In this document: positions 1 through 8,835 of the stretch, one piece after another
Numbering within the stretch: position 1 is the first letter of the stretch
Layout of the letters: the number at the start of each line of letters is the position of its first letter
Assembly: GCF_008642295.1 (NCBI RefSeq)
Contig: NZ_CP029190.1
Location: 1,984,001 to 2,048,000 of the forward strand
Reading direction: 5' to 3'
Source of the DNA: Streptomyces venezuelae
Lineage (GTDB): Bacteria; Actinomycetota; Actinomycetes; Streptomycetales; Streptomycetaceae
Length of the DNA stretch: 64,000 nt
Notes under the pieces: generated by a model
Databases searched by the model: none
What the model was told of the DNA's origin: nothing
Seen by the model: only the letters and a program-made list of their open reading frames with translations
Program-made: the position numbers and the translations under genes

Positions 1-2
1 CG

Positions 3-1013
3 CAGGCGGGCAGGCCGCTCTCGCTGCCCGCCCTGGAGCCTCTGGTCGACCTGCGGCGCACCAGGCTGGAGACCATGCTCAAGGTCCTCGACGTGGACGG
101 CGCGGTGCACCGCGTCAAGGGCGGTTGGACCTCGACGGGCGAGCCGTGGACGTACGACGCCGAGCGGTACGCGTGGGTGGCCCGGCAGCGGGCGGCCGAG
201 CAGCAGGCCATGCGGGAGTACGCGGCGACCGGCGGGTGCCGGATGGAGTTCCTGCGACGCCAGTTGGACGACGAGGGGGCCCGGCCGTGCGGCCGGTGTG
301 ACAACTGCGCGGGCGCCCGGTTCACCGCTCAGGTCTCCGAGGCCGCGCTGGACACGGCGCGCGGGGAACTGGGCCGTCCGGGGGTGGAGCTGGAGCCGCG
401 CCGGATGTGGCCCACCGGGCTGCCGGCGGTCGGGGTGGACCTCAAAGGCCGGATTCCGGCGGGTGAGCAGGCTTCCGCGGGCCGGGCGCTGGGGCGGCTG
501 TCCGATATCGGCTGGGGGAACCGGCTGCGCCCGCTGCTGGCCCCGCAGGCTGCGGACCAGCTGATTCCGGACGACGTTGCCCAGGCTGTGGTGGCCGTTC
601 TCGCCGACTGGGCGCGCGGGCCGGGCGGCTGGGCCTCGGGGGCACCGGACGCACCCGCGCGGCCGGTGGGCGTGGTGGCACTCCCCTCCCGCGGCAAGCC
701 CCAGCTGATCGGCTCACTGGCCGCGCGAATCGCGGAAGTCGGTCGGATTCCGCTGCTCGGCACGCTCGCTTACACGGACGCGGTACCGGAATTCGGGCTG
801 CCGTCGTCGAACAGTGCACAGCGGGTCCGGGGCCTCCATCAGGCGTTGACCGTGCCCCCGGCGCTGGCGGAGACCCTGGCGGAGGCGGCCGGCCCGGTGC
901 TGCTCGTGGACGACCGCTCGGAGAGCGGCTGGACGCTCGCGGTGGCAGCGAGGCTGCTGCGGCGAGCCGGGGCAAAGGAGGTGTTTCCGCTGGTACTCGC
1001 GATCCAGCCGTAG
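3..1013 (+). CDS. recQ: RecQ-family ATP-dependent DNA helicase, C-terminal part (5' end outside window)
   Basis: This is the C-terminal third of a RecQ helicase that unwinds DNA 3' to 5' during repair and recombination; the reading frame is open from base 3. The RecQ zinc-binding signature is visible: a Cys near base 237 followed by the cluster CGRCDNC near bases 288-308. Instead of the usual RQC/HRDC tail, roughly the last 115 residues look like a type I phosphoribosyltransferase fold, with a hydrophobic strand followed by VDDRSESGWT, which resembles a PRPP-binding loop. I believe such RecQ proteins are common in actinobacteria (from memory). The helicase motor itself lies upstream and cannot be checked. 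Confidence 0.88.
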   Translation, partial: QAGRPLSLPALEPLVDLRRTRLETMLKVLDVDGAVHRVKGGWTSTGEPWTYDAERYAWVARQRAAEQQAMREYAATGGCRMEFLRRQLDDEGARPCGRCDNCAGARFTAQVSEAALDTARGELGRPGVELEPRRMWPTGLPAVGVDLKGRIPAGEQASAGRALGRLSDIGWGNRLRPLLAPQAADQLIPDDVAQAVVAVLADWARGPGGWASGAPDAPARPVGVVALPSRGKPQLIGSLAARIAEVGRIPLLGTLAYTDAVPEFGLPSSNSAQRVRGLHQALTVPPALAETLAEAAGPVLLVDDRSESGWTLAVAARLLRRAGAKEVFPLVLAIQP

Positions 1014-1228
1014 CGGAATGCGTGATCAAGTGCGCAGCGGGGCAAGGATTTGAGCGGCATACCAGCCAATTCCGGTCGGCCGGGCCAATTGCTCGTTGCC
1101 GCGCGCTGATGGGCCACGCGAGAATTGGAGGGCTCCCGCTCGGCTCGTCGGCACTCTTCAGGGCCGCGCTGCGGCGCGCCGTCACCCAGCCGTGCCCCGT
1201 CAGCGGGCGTGTACCCGAAGGGAGGACC

Positions 1229-1858
1229 GTGACCTTCGGATTCGCCCCGCCCGCGAGCACGTCCCTGGCAACGCCCGGCAAGGGAGTCAGCCGGCACGGC
1301 AGACTGCTGGAGCCCGCCGAGTGGACATCCGCCGGAATCCCGCTGCTGACCAATCCGCGCGAGGTGGTCAGCGGGTTGCACTCCCGGCACACACCGGTGC
1401 CCGGGGTGGCCATGATCGCCGTACTGGGGCCCGAAGATCGGCTGGTGGCCAGCGCATCCTTCACCCACCGGTCCGGCTCGGCGGACGGCTGGGACTACCG
1501 CAACGCGCTGCTGGCCCGGCTGCGCCGGGTGCTCCCGCACGACCTGCGGCGCCGCAGTCCGGTCCGGACCGCGGTGCTGCTCTACTGCCGGGACGGCGAC
1601 GAGCAGTGGACCGAGGAGGACGGGGCCTGGATGTGGGGGCTGCGGGACGCCTGCACCCTGCACGGGCTGCGCTGCGGTGCGTACATCACGCTGACCCGGG
1701 ACGGCTGGCAGGTGCTGGGCGAGGGCCGCGGCGGCCGGCATCCCGACTCACACTCGCCGCCGGTGCGGCTGGGTGACATCGTGACGGATCCGGTGCCGCT
1801 GACGCTGCGGACGGGCGGCGGCGCCACCGAAACCCTGCGCCGTACCGTCGCACGCTGA
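1229..1858 (+). CDS. Conserved hypothetical protein, 209 aa
   Basis: I do not recognise a function. The frame is open from 1022, but the GTG at 1229 is preceded by GGGAGGA at 1220-1226 and gives a protein beginning MTFGFAPPAST, so I chose it. The product is soluble, with a Trp-rich middle (EQWTEEDGAWMWGL) and no signal peptide or membrane segment. It alternates predicted strands and helices, and some stretches recall DUF4192-type proteins, but not enough to assign the family. It lies 215 nt downstream of recQ on the same strand and may be read from the same transcript. Confidence 0.6.
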   Translation: MTFGFAPPASTSLATPGKGVSRHGRLLEPAEWTSAGIPLLTNPREVVSGLHSRHTPVPGVAMIAVLGPEDRLVASASFTHRSGSADGWDYRNALLARLRRVLPHDLRRRSPVRTAVLLYCRDGDEQWTEEDGAWMWGLRDACTLHGLRCGAYITLTRDGWQVLGEGRGGRHPDSHSPPVRLGDIVTDPVPLTLRTGGGATETLRRTVAR

Positions 1859-1955
1859 ACGGCCGTCAACCGCAGCCGGGTGAGCCGGGCCGGCGGCCGG
1901 TGAACTGCCGTGGTGTGCACGTGCGTACGCGGACGGGCGTGCGGACGGCGACACC

Positions 1956-1976
1956 GCACGGCACGGCACGGCACGG
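1956..1976. repeat. Short CACGG tandem repeat
   Basis: Four consecutive copies of the pentamer GCACG/CACGG lie in the 220-nt gap between two convergent genes. The gap (1859-2078) shows no other clear feature. This looks like simple-sequence slippage and has no evident function. Confidence 0.5.
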
Positions 1977-2078
1977 TCGGACTTCACCGGGCGGAGGTAC
2001 ACGGAACGGGGCTTCAGCGGGGCCGGCCCAAGGCCTGCCCCGCCCCTTGCCCGCTCCCCCGCGCGTGGGTACGGGGCG

Positions 2079-2732
2079 TCAGACGCCCGCGCCCAGCACG
2101 GAGTTGATCCGCTCCGGCTCGCCGCACACGATCAGCAGCGCACCGGCTCGGGTCAGCGCGACCGGCAGTGCCCGCGCGGCCGAGTCGAGCGGACCGCCGT
2201 TGGCCGCGAAGACCACGACGGGCCGGCCCGCGGCCCGCTGTACCTGCGCGGCGTCCGCGTAGAAGACGTCGTCGCCGGCGTCGTGCTGGGCCCAGTAGGC
2301 AGGCTCGCCGAAGGACAGCTCGTGCGCGGCCCACGGGTGCAGGTCGCCGGTGGTGAGCACCAGGATGTCGCCGGGCGCGCGACCGGTGTCGAGCAGCAGG
2401 TCGACGGCCTCTTCGGCCGCATCCAGGGCGCCCTCGGCCGAGGCCGGGATGAGCTGGATCTGCGGCACCGCGGCGGAGACCGAGGGAGCTGCGGAGGTGG
2501 TTACGGGGGCAGGTCCGGACGTTGCCCGCTGCACGGGCGGAGCGGGCCTGGGGGCGCCGCCCGCATGGTGTGCCGCTGCGGGGGCAGGACCGGGGCGCCC
2601 GGGCCGCGGTACGGCGGCGGGACGCGGACCAGGTACGGGGCGGGGGGTCTGCGCGGTGCGGCTCGCGGCCGGCGTGACGCGGGGACCCTGGGCACTCTCG
2701 TGAATCTGAGGCTCCTCGGGGGTGAGAGGCAT
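2079..2732 (-). CDS. Hypothetical protein with Pro/Ala-rich N-terminus and a helicase-C-terminal-like domain, 217 aa
   Basis: The first ~85 residues are low complexity (Pro, Ala, Arg), probably disordered. The last ~130 form a compact domain beginning IQLIPASAEGALDAAEEAV and containing GDILVLTTGD and RPVVVFAANGG. The strand/helix pattern resembles the C-terminal RecA-like domain of UvrD/PcrA-type helicases, where similar segments precede 'K.S.KGLE'-like motifs, but there is no Walker A motif and no first motor domain, so it cannot be a helicase by itself. Start taken at the ATG giving MPLTPEEP; upstream of it there is no strong ribosome-binding site. It follows rnhB by 59 nt on the same strand. 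Confidence 0.6.
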   Translation of the reverse strand: MPLTPEEPQIHESAQGPRVTPAASRTAQTPRPVPGPRPAAVPRPGRPGPAPAAAHHAGGAPRPAPPVQRATSGPAPVTTSAAPSVSAAVPQIQLIPASAEGALDAAEEAVDLLLDTGRAPGDILVLTTGDLHPWAAHELSFGEPAYWAQHDAGDDVFYADAAQVQRAAGRPVVVFAANGGPLDSAARALPVALTRAGALLIVCGEPERINSVLGAGV

Positions 2733-2791
2733 GAGTTGGTGTCTATCAAACACCGGTACGAAACGTACCGGTGGGTGCCACATGGGCGCGA

Positions 2792-3502
2792 TCAGAAATC
2801 GAAGCCGAGCTGGCCTCCGTTTTCCAGACCGAGTGATTCCTCGCTGCGGCGGATCTTCTTGAGATGCCGCCACTGGGGCAGCCCGTCCATGTACGACCAG
2901 GAGAGCCGGTGGTACGGGGTGGGCCCCAGCTGTTCAAGTGCCGCCCGGTGCACGGGCGACGGGTATCCGGCGTTGGCCGCGAAGGCGAACTGCTCGATTC
3001 CGCCTCCGGGTTCGCTGAGTTCGGCCATCATGCGGTCGCGCCGGACCTTGGCGATCACCGAGGCCGCCGCCACGGCAACGCAGGACTGGTCCCCCTTGAT
3101 CACGGTACGGACCTGCCACGGCCGGCCGAGGTAGTCGTGCTTGCCGTCGAGGATCACCGCGTCCGGCCGGACCGGCAGACCGTCCAGGGCCCGGACGGCG
3201 GCGAGCCGGAGGGCGGCGGTCATCCCCAGTTCGTCGATCTCCTCCGGGGAGGCGTGGCCCAGGGAGTGGGCGGTGACCCAGCCTTCCAGCACCTCGGCGA
3301 GCTCGTCGCGCCGCTTGGGGGTGAGGAGTTTGGAGTCGGTGAGTCCTTCGGGCGGCCGGCGCAGGCCGGTGATCGCCGCGCATACGGTGACGGGACCGGC
3401 CCAGGCCCCTCGCCCGACTTCGTCGACCCCGGCGATGACCCGCGCGCCGGTGGTTGCACGAAGGGAGCGTTCGACGGTGTGGGTGGGTGGTTCGTACGGC
3501 AT
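2792..3502 (-). CDS. rnhB: Ribonuclease HII
   Basis: RNase HII cleaves the RNA strand of RNA/DNA hybrids and removes ribonucleotides misincorporated in DNA. At 236 aa it has the normal length. Family motifs are present in order: [14 protein letters not shown] near residues 24-37 with the catalytic Asp-Glu pair, [19 protein letters not shown] with a catalytic Asp, and [11 protein letters not shown]. The C-terminus contains the typical [18 protein letters not shown] stretch. It is followed on the same strand by the helicase-like fragment gene. Confidence 0.95.
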   Translation of the reverse strand: MPYEPPTHTVERSLRATTGARVIAGVDEVGRGAWAGPVTVCAAITGLRRPPEGLTDSKLLTPKRRDELAEVLEGWVTAHSLGHASPEEIDELGMTAALRLAAVRALDGLPVRPDAVILDGKHDYLGRPWQVRTVIKGDQSCVAVAAASVIAKVRRDRMMAELSEPGGGIEQFAFAANAGYPSPVHRAALEQLGPTPYHRLSWSYMDGLPQWRHLKKIRRSEESLGLENGGQLGFDF

Positions 3503-3559
3503 GGCGCCAGCAAGGGTACGCCGCTTGGTGCCCCGGCGACACCCCGGGCCGGGTCCGGC

Positions 3560-4144
3560 TCACCTGCTGAGCATCGGCACCAGCACCCGGTCGATGAATT
3601 CCTCGATGTCCGAGTCTTCCCATTCGCTCCCGCACACCTTTGTCCGGTACATCATCATCGCCGGAATGACGTCGGCAACGAAGGGTCCGGTGGCATCCGG
3701 TCGGACATCGCCACGCTCAATTCCGCGCTCGATCAGGGTTCCGAAGACCCGACCGGAGGGTTCCAGGAACGCCGTGCGGATGATCTCCCGGAAGCCCACC
3801 ACTCCCACGGCATCGCATTCGTGAAGAACCGACCTCAGGGCCTGCCCGGAGCGCGAATGCATCACATCGCGCATCCGCCGGCAGAGCAGCCGGAGGTCGC
3901 CGCGGATCGACCCGGAGTCGGGGACCTCGGCCACCGGGGGCAGCGAGGCCCGCAGCGCGTCGGCGACGAGCTCGCCCTTGGAGGACCAGCGCCGGTAGAC
4001 GGCAGCCTTGCCGGTCTGCGCTCCGGCGGCCACGGCCTCCATGGTGAGGGCGTTCCAGCCGACCGTGCAGAGCTGTTCGATCGCGGCGTCGACGATCGCC
4101 GCCTCCAGCTCGGCACCCCGCCGGCGAACCGGACCCGCCATCAC
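3560..4144 (-). CDS. TetR-family transcriptional repressor
   Basis: An N-terminal helix-turn-helix of about 45 residues (AAIVDAAIEQLCTVGWNALT, then AVYRRWSSKGELV) marks a TetR/AcrR repressor; the remaining ~140 residues are the ligand-binding and dimerisation part, with a TetR_C-like ending. It is transcribed divergently from the MFS exporter at 4290, the standard arrangement for a drug-responsive repressor acting on its own pump. A GGAGGT site precedes both the GTG at 4144 and the adjacent ATG at 4141; either could be the start. Two matching inverted repeats in the intergenic region are its probable binding sites. The ligand cannot be told from sequence. Confidence 0.92.
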   Translation of the reverse strand: MMAGPVRRRGAELEAAIVDAAIEQLCTVGWNALTMEAVAAGAQTGKAAVYRRWSSKGELVADALRASLPPVAEVPDSGSIRGDLRLLCRRMRDVMHSRSGQALRSVLHECDAVGVVGFREIIRTAFLEPSGRVFGTLIERGIERGDVRPDATGPFVADVIPAMMMYRTKVCGSEWEDSDIEEFIDRVLVPMLSR

Positions 4145-4200
4145 TCCGCACCTCCGCCGCTACCCGCCCACACGTGAACCGTCGTACGGATTTTCAGCTT

Positions 4201-4220
4201 AGTGAACGCTTGAGTTCCCT
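4201..4220. promoter_or_regulatory. Candidate TetR operator, proximal copy
   Basis: The 20-mer AGTGAACG-CTTG-AGTTCCCT is an inverted repeat with 8-nt arms and a 4-nt spacer; 6 of 8 arm positions match their partners. The left arm is identical to that of the second repeat at 4248-4267. It lies 57 nt upstream of the TetR start, in the right place to control the TetR promoter. Confidence 0.6.
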
Positions 4221-4247
4221 AACCGGGCCATTTTACGGTGGTCAAAC

Positions 4248-4267
4248 AGTGAACGATCGCGTTCACT
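4248..4267. promoter_or_regulatory. Candidate TetR operator, distal copy (perfect arms)
   Basis: AGTGAACG-ATCG-CGTTCACT is a perfect 8-bp inverted repeat with a 4-nt spacer, ending 22 nt before the GTG start of the MFS exporter. It shares its left arm with the repeat at 4201-4220; the two starts are 47 bp apart. Position and symmetry suit repression of the exporter by the divergent TetR protein. Confidence 0.7.
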
Positions 4268-4289
4268 ATTTTCACGTGGGGGATCAGCA

Positions 4290-5867
4290 GTGACACCAAC
4301 ACCCCTGACCACAGCCCGAATACCGGGAACCGCGCGGCGTGCGGGTCGTCCCGGAGCGGCCCTCACCGTCATCGCCGCCTGTCAGCTCATGGTGGTGCTC
4401 GACGCGACCATCGTGAACATCGCACTGCCCCACATCCAGACCGCCCTCAGCTTCTCCACCACCGACCTCTCCTGGGTGGTCAGCGCCTACACCCTCACCT
4501 TCGGCGGACTGCTGCTGCTCGGCGGCCGGGCTGGCGACATCCTGGGCCGGCGCCGCGTCTTCCTGGCCGGAATCCTGCTGTTCACCCTGGCCTCCCTGCT
4601 CGGCGGACTGGCCCAGGAGCCCTGGCAGCTGCTGGCCGCCCGCGCCCTCCAGGGGGTCGGCGGCGCCATCGCCTCACCCACTTCGCTCGCCCTGATCACC
4701 ACCACGTTCCCGGAGGGTCCGGAGCGGAACCGGGCCTTCGGCGTGTTCGCCGCGGTGTCCGCCGGGGGCGGCGCGATCGGCCTGCTCGCCGGCGGCATGC
4801 TCACCGAGTGGCTGGACTGGCGCTGGGTGCTCTTCGTCAACGTGCCGATCGGCGTGCTCATCGCCGTACTGACACCGCTCTACATCAGCGAGTCCGAACG
4901 CCACCCCGGCCGCTTCGACTTCGCCGGCGCCATCACGTCCACCACGGGCATGGCCGCCCTCGTCTACGGCTTCATCCGCGCCTCGGAAGAGGGCTGGCGG
5001 GACGTCCTGGCCCTCGGCTCGTTCGCCGCGGCCGTCGTACTGCTCGCCCTGTTCGCACACCTCGAATCCCGGGCCGCCGAGCCGATCACCCCGCTGCGGA
5101 TGTTCGCCGAACGCAACCGGGCCGGAACCTACTTGATCATGCTCAGCCTCGCCGCCGCGATGTTCGGGATGTTCTTCTTCATCGTCCAGTTCGTCCAGAA
5201 CGTGCTGGGCTACTCCCCCATCCGGTCCGGCCTCGCCTTCCTGCCGGTGACCGCCGTGATCATCATCGCCGCCGGCCTTTCCCAGCGGCTGCTCCCCCGC
5301 TTCGGCCCCAAGCCCTTCATGGTCACCGGCGCCGCCCTGACCGGCACCGGACTCATCTGGCTGACCCTCCTCGACACCGGCAGCAGCTACCTGTCCGGGG
5401 TCCTCGGCCCGATGCTCCTCTTCGGCCTCGGCATGGGCCTCAACTTCGTCACCCTGACCCTGACCGCCGTCTCCGGGATCGCCCCGCACGAGGCGGGCGC
5501 CGCATCCGGGCTGCTCAACGCGAGTCAGCAGGTCGGCGGTGCGCTCGGGCTGTCCATCCTGGTCACCGTGTTCGGCACCGCCGCCCGCGGCGAGACCGAG
5601 AGGCAGCTGCCGGACTTCCTCGGCGAGGCGAGCACGGCGGAGCAGGAGGTCTTCGAGAAGACCGGCATGATGCCCGGACCGGCCGGCCATGAGGTGCTCA
5701 CCGAGGGCATCTCCACGGCCTTCGTCGCGGGCGCGGGGATGGCGGCAGTGGCCCTGCTGACCGCCGTACTGGTGATCCGGGTGCGCACCGGCGACCTCGA
5801 GGCCCTGGGCGGCAAGACCACCACGGCGGGCCCGGCAGGCCCGGCAGACCCGGCCGCAGCCGGCTAG
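4290..5867 (+). CDS. MFS drug/H+ antiporter, DHA2 (EmrB/QacA) family, 14 transmembrane segments
   Basis: A 525-aa multipass membrane protein. The first helix carries the family signature MVVLDATIVNIALPHI, followed by the A-motif-like loop GGRAGDILGRRRVF, an Arg near PWQLLAARALQGVGGA, and the antiporter motif in AAVSAGGGAIGLLAGGML. Length and spacing fit the 14-helix DHA2 group, which exports hydrophobic drugs using the proton gradient. The GTG start follows GTGGGGGA at 4276-4283. Divergent TetR and twin operators suggest substrate-induced expression. The C-terminus ends in a Gly/Pro/Ala tail. Substrate unknown. Confidence 0.93.
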   Translation: MTPTPLTTARIPGTARRAGRPGAALTVIAACQLMVVLDATIVNIALPHIQTALSFSTTDLSWVVSAYTLTFGGLLLLGGRAGDILGRRRVFLAGILLFTLASLLGGLAQEPWQLLAARALQGVGGAIASPTSLALITTTFPEGPERNRAFGVFAAVSAGGGAIGLLAGGMLTEWLDWRWVLFVNVPIGVLIAVLTPLYISESERHPGRFDFAGAITSTTGMAALVYGFIRASEEGWRDVLALGSFAAAVVLLALFAHLESRAAEPITPLRMFAERNRAGTYLIMLSLAAAMFGMFFFIVQFVQNVLGYSPIRSGLAFLPVTAVIIIAAGLSQRLLPRFGPKPFMVTGAALTGTGLIWLTLLDTGSSYLSGVLGPMLLFGLGMGLNFVTLTLTAVSGIAPHEAGAASGLLNASQQVGGALGLSILVTVFGTAARGETERQLPDFLGEASTAEQEVFEKTGMMPGPAGHEVLTEGISTAFVAGAGMAAVALLTAVLVIRVRTGDLEALGGKTTTAGPAGPADPAAAG

Positions 5868-5876
5868 AAAGCCGCA

Positions 5877-5911
5877 GGGCCGCGCGTACGGAGGCTTCGT
5901 ACGCGCGGCCC
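5877..5911. terminator. Bidirectional terminator hairpin
   Basis: A perfect 14-bp stem (GGGCCGCGCGTACG / CGTACGCGCGGCCC) with a 7-nt loop lies between the convergent MFS gene and the membrane protein gene at 5939. No T-run follows, as is usual in Streptomyces. Confidence 0.8.
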
Positions 5912-5938
5912 GATCGGCACTCCTGCACCGGCTTCCGG

Positions 5939-7756
5939 TCAGTACTCGTACCGGCTGCCGAAGGCTCCCAGCCGCGAGCAGACCTCGTACGAGGTCGTCA
6001 CCGGCCGGTCGCGCAGGATCTTCTTCGCCCGGTGCTCACCCAGGCTGGTCGCGTACCAGGGCTTCTGCCCCCGGTCCGCCAGCGCTTCGTTGATACCGCG
6101 CAGGGCGCAGGACCGGTGCGGCTCGGGCAACCGGTCCAGGGCGGGCACCGCGTCTGCCGACAGCGTCTGGAAGTAGGCCAGATCGATCGCCTTGCCCTGG
6201 TCCCGGTCGCTCTCGGCGGCCTCCTGGAAACGGCTCACGTTCCGCTCCGCGATCAGCCCGTCCGGGGAGGCCAGTCCGAAGGCCAGGACCACGGCCCCGG
6301 CGCTGGCCACCACCGCGCGCGGCAGCCAGCGGCCACCGAACACCCCGGCCGCGATGATCAGTACGATCACCAGCCCGAGCCACAGCTCCATGGTGGCCAC
6401 GGAGAGCCGGAGCCGGGTCAGCCCGTACGCATCCACGTAGAGGTCCATCCGACGCAGCGCCGAGGCGACGACCACCAGGGTCAGCACGCAGAGCGCGCCC
6501 AGGACGGCGCGCACCAGCCGCCGGTCGCCGGGACCGGAGCGCGGGGCCCAGCGCAGGGCGAGGGCGATCACCACGAGGGTGAGCAGCGTGGCCCACAGCA
6601 GCTGCCAGAAGCCCTGCCGGGCGTATTCGGCATAGCTGAGTCCGGTGCTTTCGAGCACCTTGTCGTAGCCGCCGAACAGGACGGCGAGCTGCACCGCGAT
6701 GAAGCCGGCGAAGAGCAGGTTCAGCACGACCAGCGGAAGGGCCCACTCCACCGGGGACCGCGGCGTACCGGGGGCTATCTTGATCCGGTCCCAGCGCAGC
6801 GGAGCCGCGGCGGCCCGGGCGGCAGCGACCGCAACCAACCCGCCGAGCAGGAAGAACAGGATCCGCAGCGGCCCGTCCTCGACGGACACATCAGGGGTCA
6901 ACGCGCCCAGCAGATCGGCGAACGCGGCGTCGGCGGAGGCGAACAGGGCGCCGAACAGGACCAGCAGGACCAGTCCCACACCGGCCGCCCTGACCACCGG
7001 CCACCAGCGCTCGCGACTGCCCTGGCCGCCGGCCCGCAGCCCGGCCCAGGCCCAGACGACTCCGGTCGGCGCCGCGTCGAAGAAGCCCAGCGGGCTGAGC
7101 AGTACGCCGGGCCAGGTGCGGCTGCCGTAGAGCGCGAGCGCACCGAGGCCGATGGCCGCGAACAGGGCGAGGACGGCGGGCCAGCCGGCGTCCCGAAGCG
7201 CAGGGATCGCGAGCAGGGCGAGGCAGCCGACGGCCCAGGCAAGGGTCCACGGGCGGGCCTTGCGGCCGGCGGCCCGGGCGGCGGCGTAGGCGGCCAGGGC
7301 CGCCGGGACGGCGGTGATCAGCAGTCCGGCACCGAGCCCGTCACCGAGCAGGAAGGCGGCGGCGAGCGCGGTCGCGAGGATGCCCCAGAGCGTGGCGGCG
7401 CGGACCGGCGCGGGGTCGGCGGGCCGGATGAGCGTCGCCCAGCCGGGCTGCTGGGTGGCGCGTCCGGCGTGTTGCGGCGCCTGCCACACGGGGTGGACCG
7501 CTCGCGCCTGCTGGGGCTGCTGAGACTGCTGGGGTTGCTGAGGGCCCTGCTGCGGCTGTGACGCCTGCTCGGGCACCTGCGGCGCCTGCTGCACCTGATC
7601 CGGCGCCTGCTGGGCCTGCTCCGGCGCCGGCTTGGGCGCCTGCTGGGGCGCCTGTTCAGACGCCTGCCCGGACACCTGCTGTGCCTGCTCGTTGGTGCGA
7701 GCCGTTTCGTTCGCGGCGCCCCCGGCGCCCTTCCCGTCGTCGGGCTGTTCCGGCAT
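5939..7756 (-). CDS. DUF4153/DUF4173-type polytopic membrane protein with Gln/Pro-rich N-terminus
   Basis: The N-terminal ~100 residues are Gln/Pro/Ala-rich and probably disordered in the cytoplasm. The following ~400 residues hold many hydrophobic helices (for example AATLWGILATALAAAFLLG), then a soluble C-terminal segment of ~100 residues ending GSRYEY. The layout matches the DUF4153/DUF4173 membrane families of unknown function; I cannot decide between them by eye. The start is well supported, with GGGGAGGGGGA just upstream of the ATG. It is convergent with the MFS gene. Confidence 0.78.
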   Translation of the reverse strand: MPEQPDDGKGAGGAANETARTNEQAQQVSGQASEQAPQQAPKPAPEQAQQAPDQVQQAPQVPEQASQPQQGPQQPQQSQQPQQARAVHPVWQAPQHAGRATQQPGWATLIRPADPAPVRAATLWGILATALAAAFLLGDGLGAGLLITAVPAALAAYAAARAAGRKARPWTLAWAVGCLALLAIPALRDAGWPAVLALFAAIGLGALALYGSRTWPGVLLSPLGFFDAAPTGVVWAWAGLRAGGQGSRERWWPVVRAAGVGLVLLVLFGALFASADAAFADLLGALTPDVSVEDGPLRILFFLLGGLVAVAAARAAAAPLRWDRIKIAPGTPRSPVEWALPLVVLNLLFAGFIAVQLAVLFGGYDKVLESTGLSYAEYARQGFWQLLWATLLTLVVIALALRWAPRSGPGDRRLVRAVLGALCVLTLVVVASALRRMDLYVDAYGLTRLRLSVATMELWLGLVIVLIIAAGVFGGRWLPRAVVASAGAVVLAFGLASPDGLIAERNVSRFQEAAESDRDQGKAIDLAYFQTLSADAVPALDRLPEPHRSCALRGINEALADRGQKPWYATSLGEHRAKKILRDRPVTTSYEVCSRLGAFGSRYEY

Positions 7757-7915
7757 CGGGTTCCCCTCCCCCTCACGGCCGCCCCGGCTGGATCGTCCCG
7801 GAGCGACGCAGCGGTCAGAGTAGGCCGATGACGTGCGGTTTCAGCCGATCGAGGAGTGCCCTGTGGCAGGACCGTGACAAAGAGAACCGGGCAAAACGGA
7901 TCGGTCAGGACAGCC

Positions 7916-8824
7916 TCAGGCCTTCGGTTCCGGCAGCCAGGCCGGCAGAGCCTCCGTCTGGGCCACCCAGGCCTGCGGAAGCACCTCGTTCCCGCGCGCT
8001 CCCAGCACCCCGCCGACGATCGCGCAGTTGGTGTCCACGTCCCCGCCCACCTGCGCGGTGGTCCAGAAGGCCTGCTCGAAGTCCCCCAGCGACCGGGCGG
8101 CCGACCAGAGGGCGAAGGGCACCGTGTCGTGCGCACTGGTGCGCCGGCCGCAGCCCAGCACCGCCGCGACCGTGGTCGCGTTGCCGTAGTCCAGCATGTC
8201 CCGTGCCCGGCGCAGGCCGGCGCCCACCGCACTGCGCGGCACCAGCGCGATCACACCGTCCAGCAGCGCGCCCGGGGTGGGCGGACCGGCCGGGGCCGCC
8301 GCCAGGGCGGCTGCCGCGGCGACGGCCATCGCCCCGCACACCGCCTCCCGGTGCTGGTGCGTGGTGTACGAGGAGATCTCCGCCTGGTGCGTGGCCTGCT
8401 CGGGGTCGTCGGCGTACCAGGCGCCGAGCGGGGCGATCCGCATCGCCGCGCCATTGCCCCAGGACCCCTGGCCGTTGAACAGCTCGGCTGCCAGCGTCCG
8501 CCAGTCCCCGCCCTCCCGGATCAGCCGCAGCATCCGGTTCACGGCGGGCCCGTAGCCGCGGTCGAAGTCGTGGTGCCGGGCGAAGGATCCGGCCAGGGCG
8601 TCCTGGTCGATCCGGTCGTGCTCGGCGAGCACCGCGAGGACCGAGCAGGCCATCTCGGTGTCGTCGGTCCACTGCCAGGGGCCGGACGGCAGCCGGCGCT
8701 GCTTGAGCAGCGGGTAGTTCGCGGGGACGAAGAACTGGGAGCCCAGGGCGTCACCCACCGCCAGCCCGCGCAGGCTGGCCAGGGCGCGTGCGTAGCGCCG
8801 GCCGGGAGAGGAGTCAGGGGTCAT
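7916..8824 (-). CDS. ADP-ribosylglycohydrolase family protein (ARH fold)
   Basis: ARH enzymes hydrolyse ADP-ribose linkages using a two-Mg site. The metal-ligand motifs are visible: an early GLAVGDALG, then WTDDTEM near residue 52, GNGAAMRIAPLG in the middle, and GGDVDTNCAIVGG near residue 257, the counterpart of the usual GGDTDT. The Thr-to-Val change in that last motif is unusual, but the Asp residues are kept. At 302 aa the length is normal. It lies 11 nt downstream of a histidine phosphatase gene, probably in one transcript. Substrate (protein, DNA or free ADP-ribose derivative) is unknown. Confidence 0.9.
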   Translation of the reverse strand: MTPDSSPGRRYARALASLRGLAVGDALGSQFFVPANYPLLKQRRLPSGPWQWTDDTEMACSVLAVLAEHDRIDQDALAGSFARHHDFDRGYGPAVNRMLRLIREGGDWRTLAAELFNGQGSWGNGAAMRIAPLGAWYADDPEQATHQAEISSYTTHQHREAVCGAMAVAAAAALAAAPAGPPTPGALLDGVIALVPRSAVGAGLRRARDMLDYGNATTVAAVLGCGRRTSAHDTVPFALWSAARSLGDFEQAFWTTAQVGGDVDTNCAIVGGVLGARGNEVLPQAWVAQTEALPAWLPEPKA

Positions 8825-8835
8825 CGCGGGCCACT

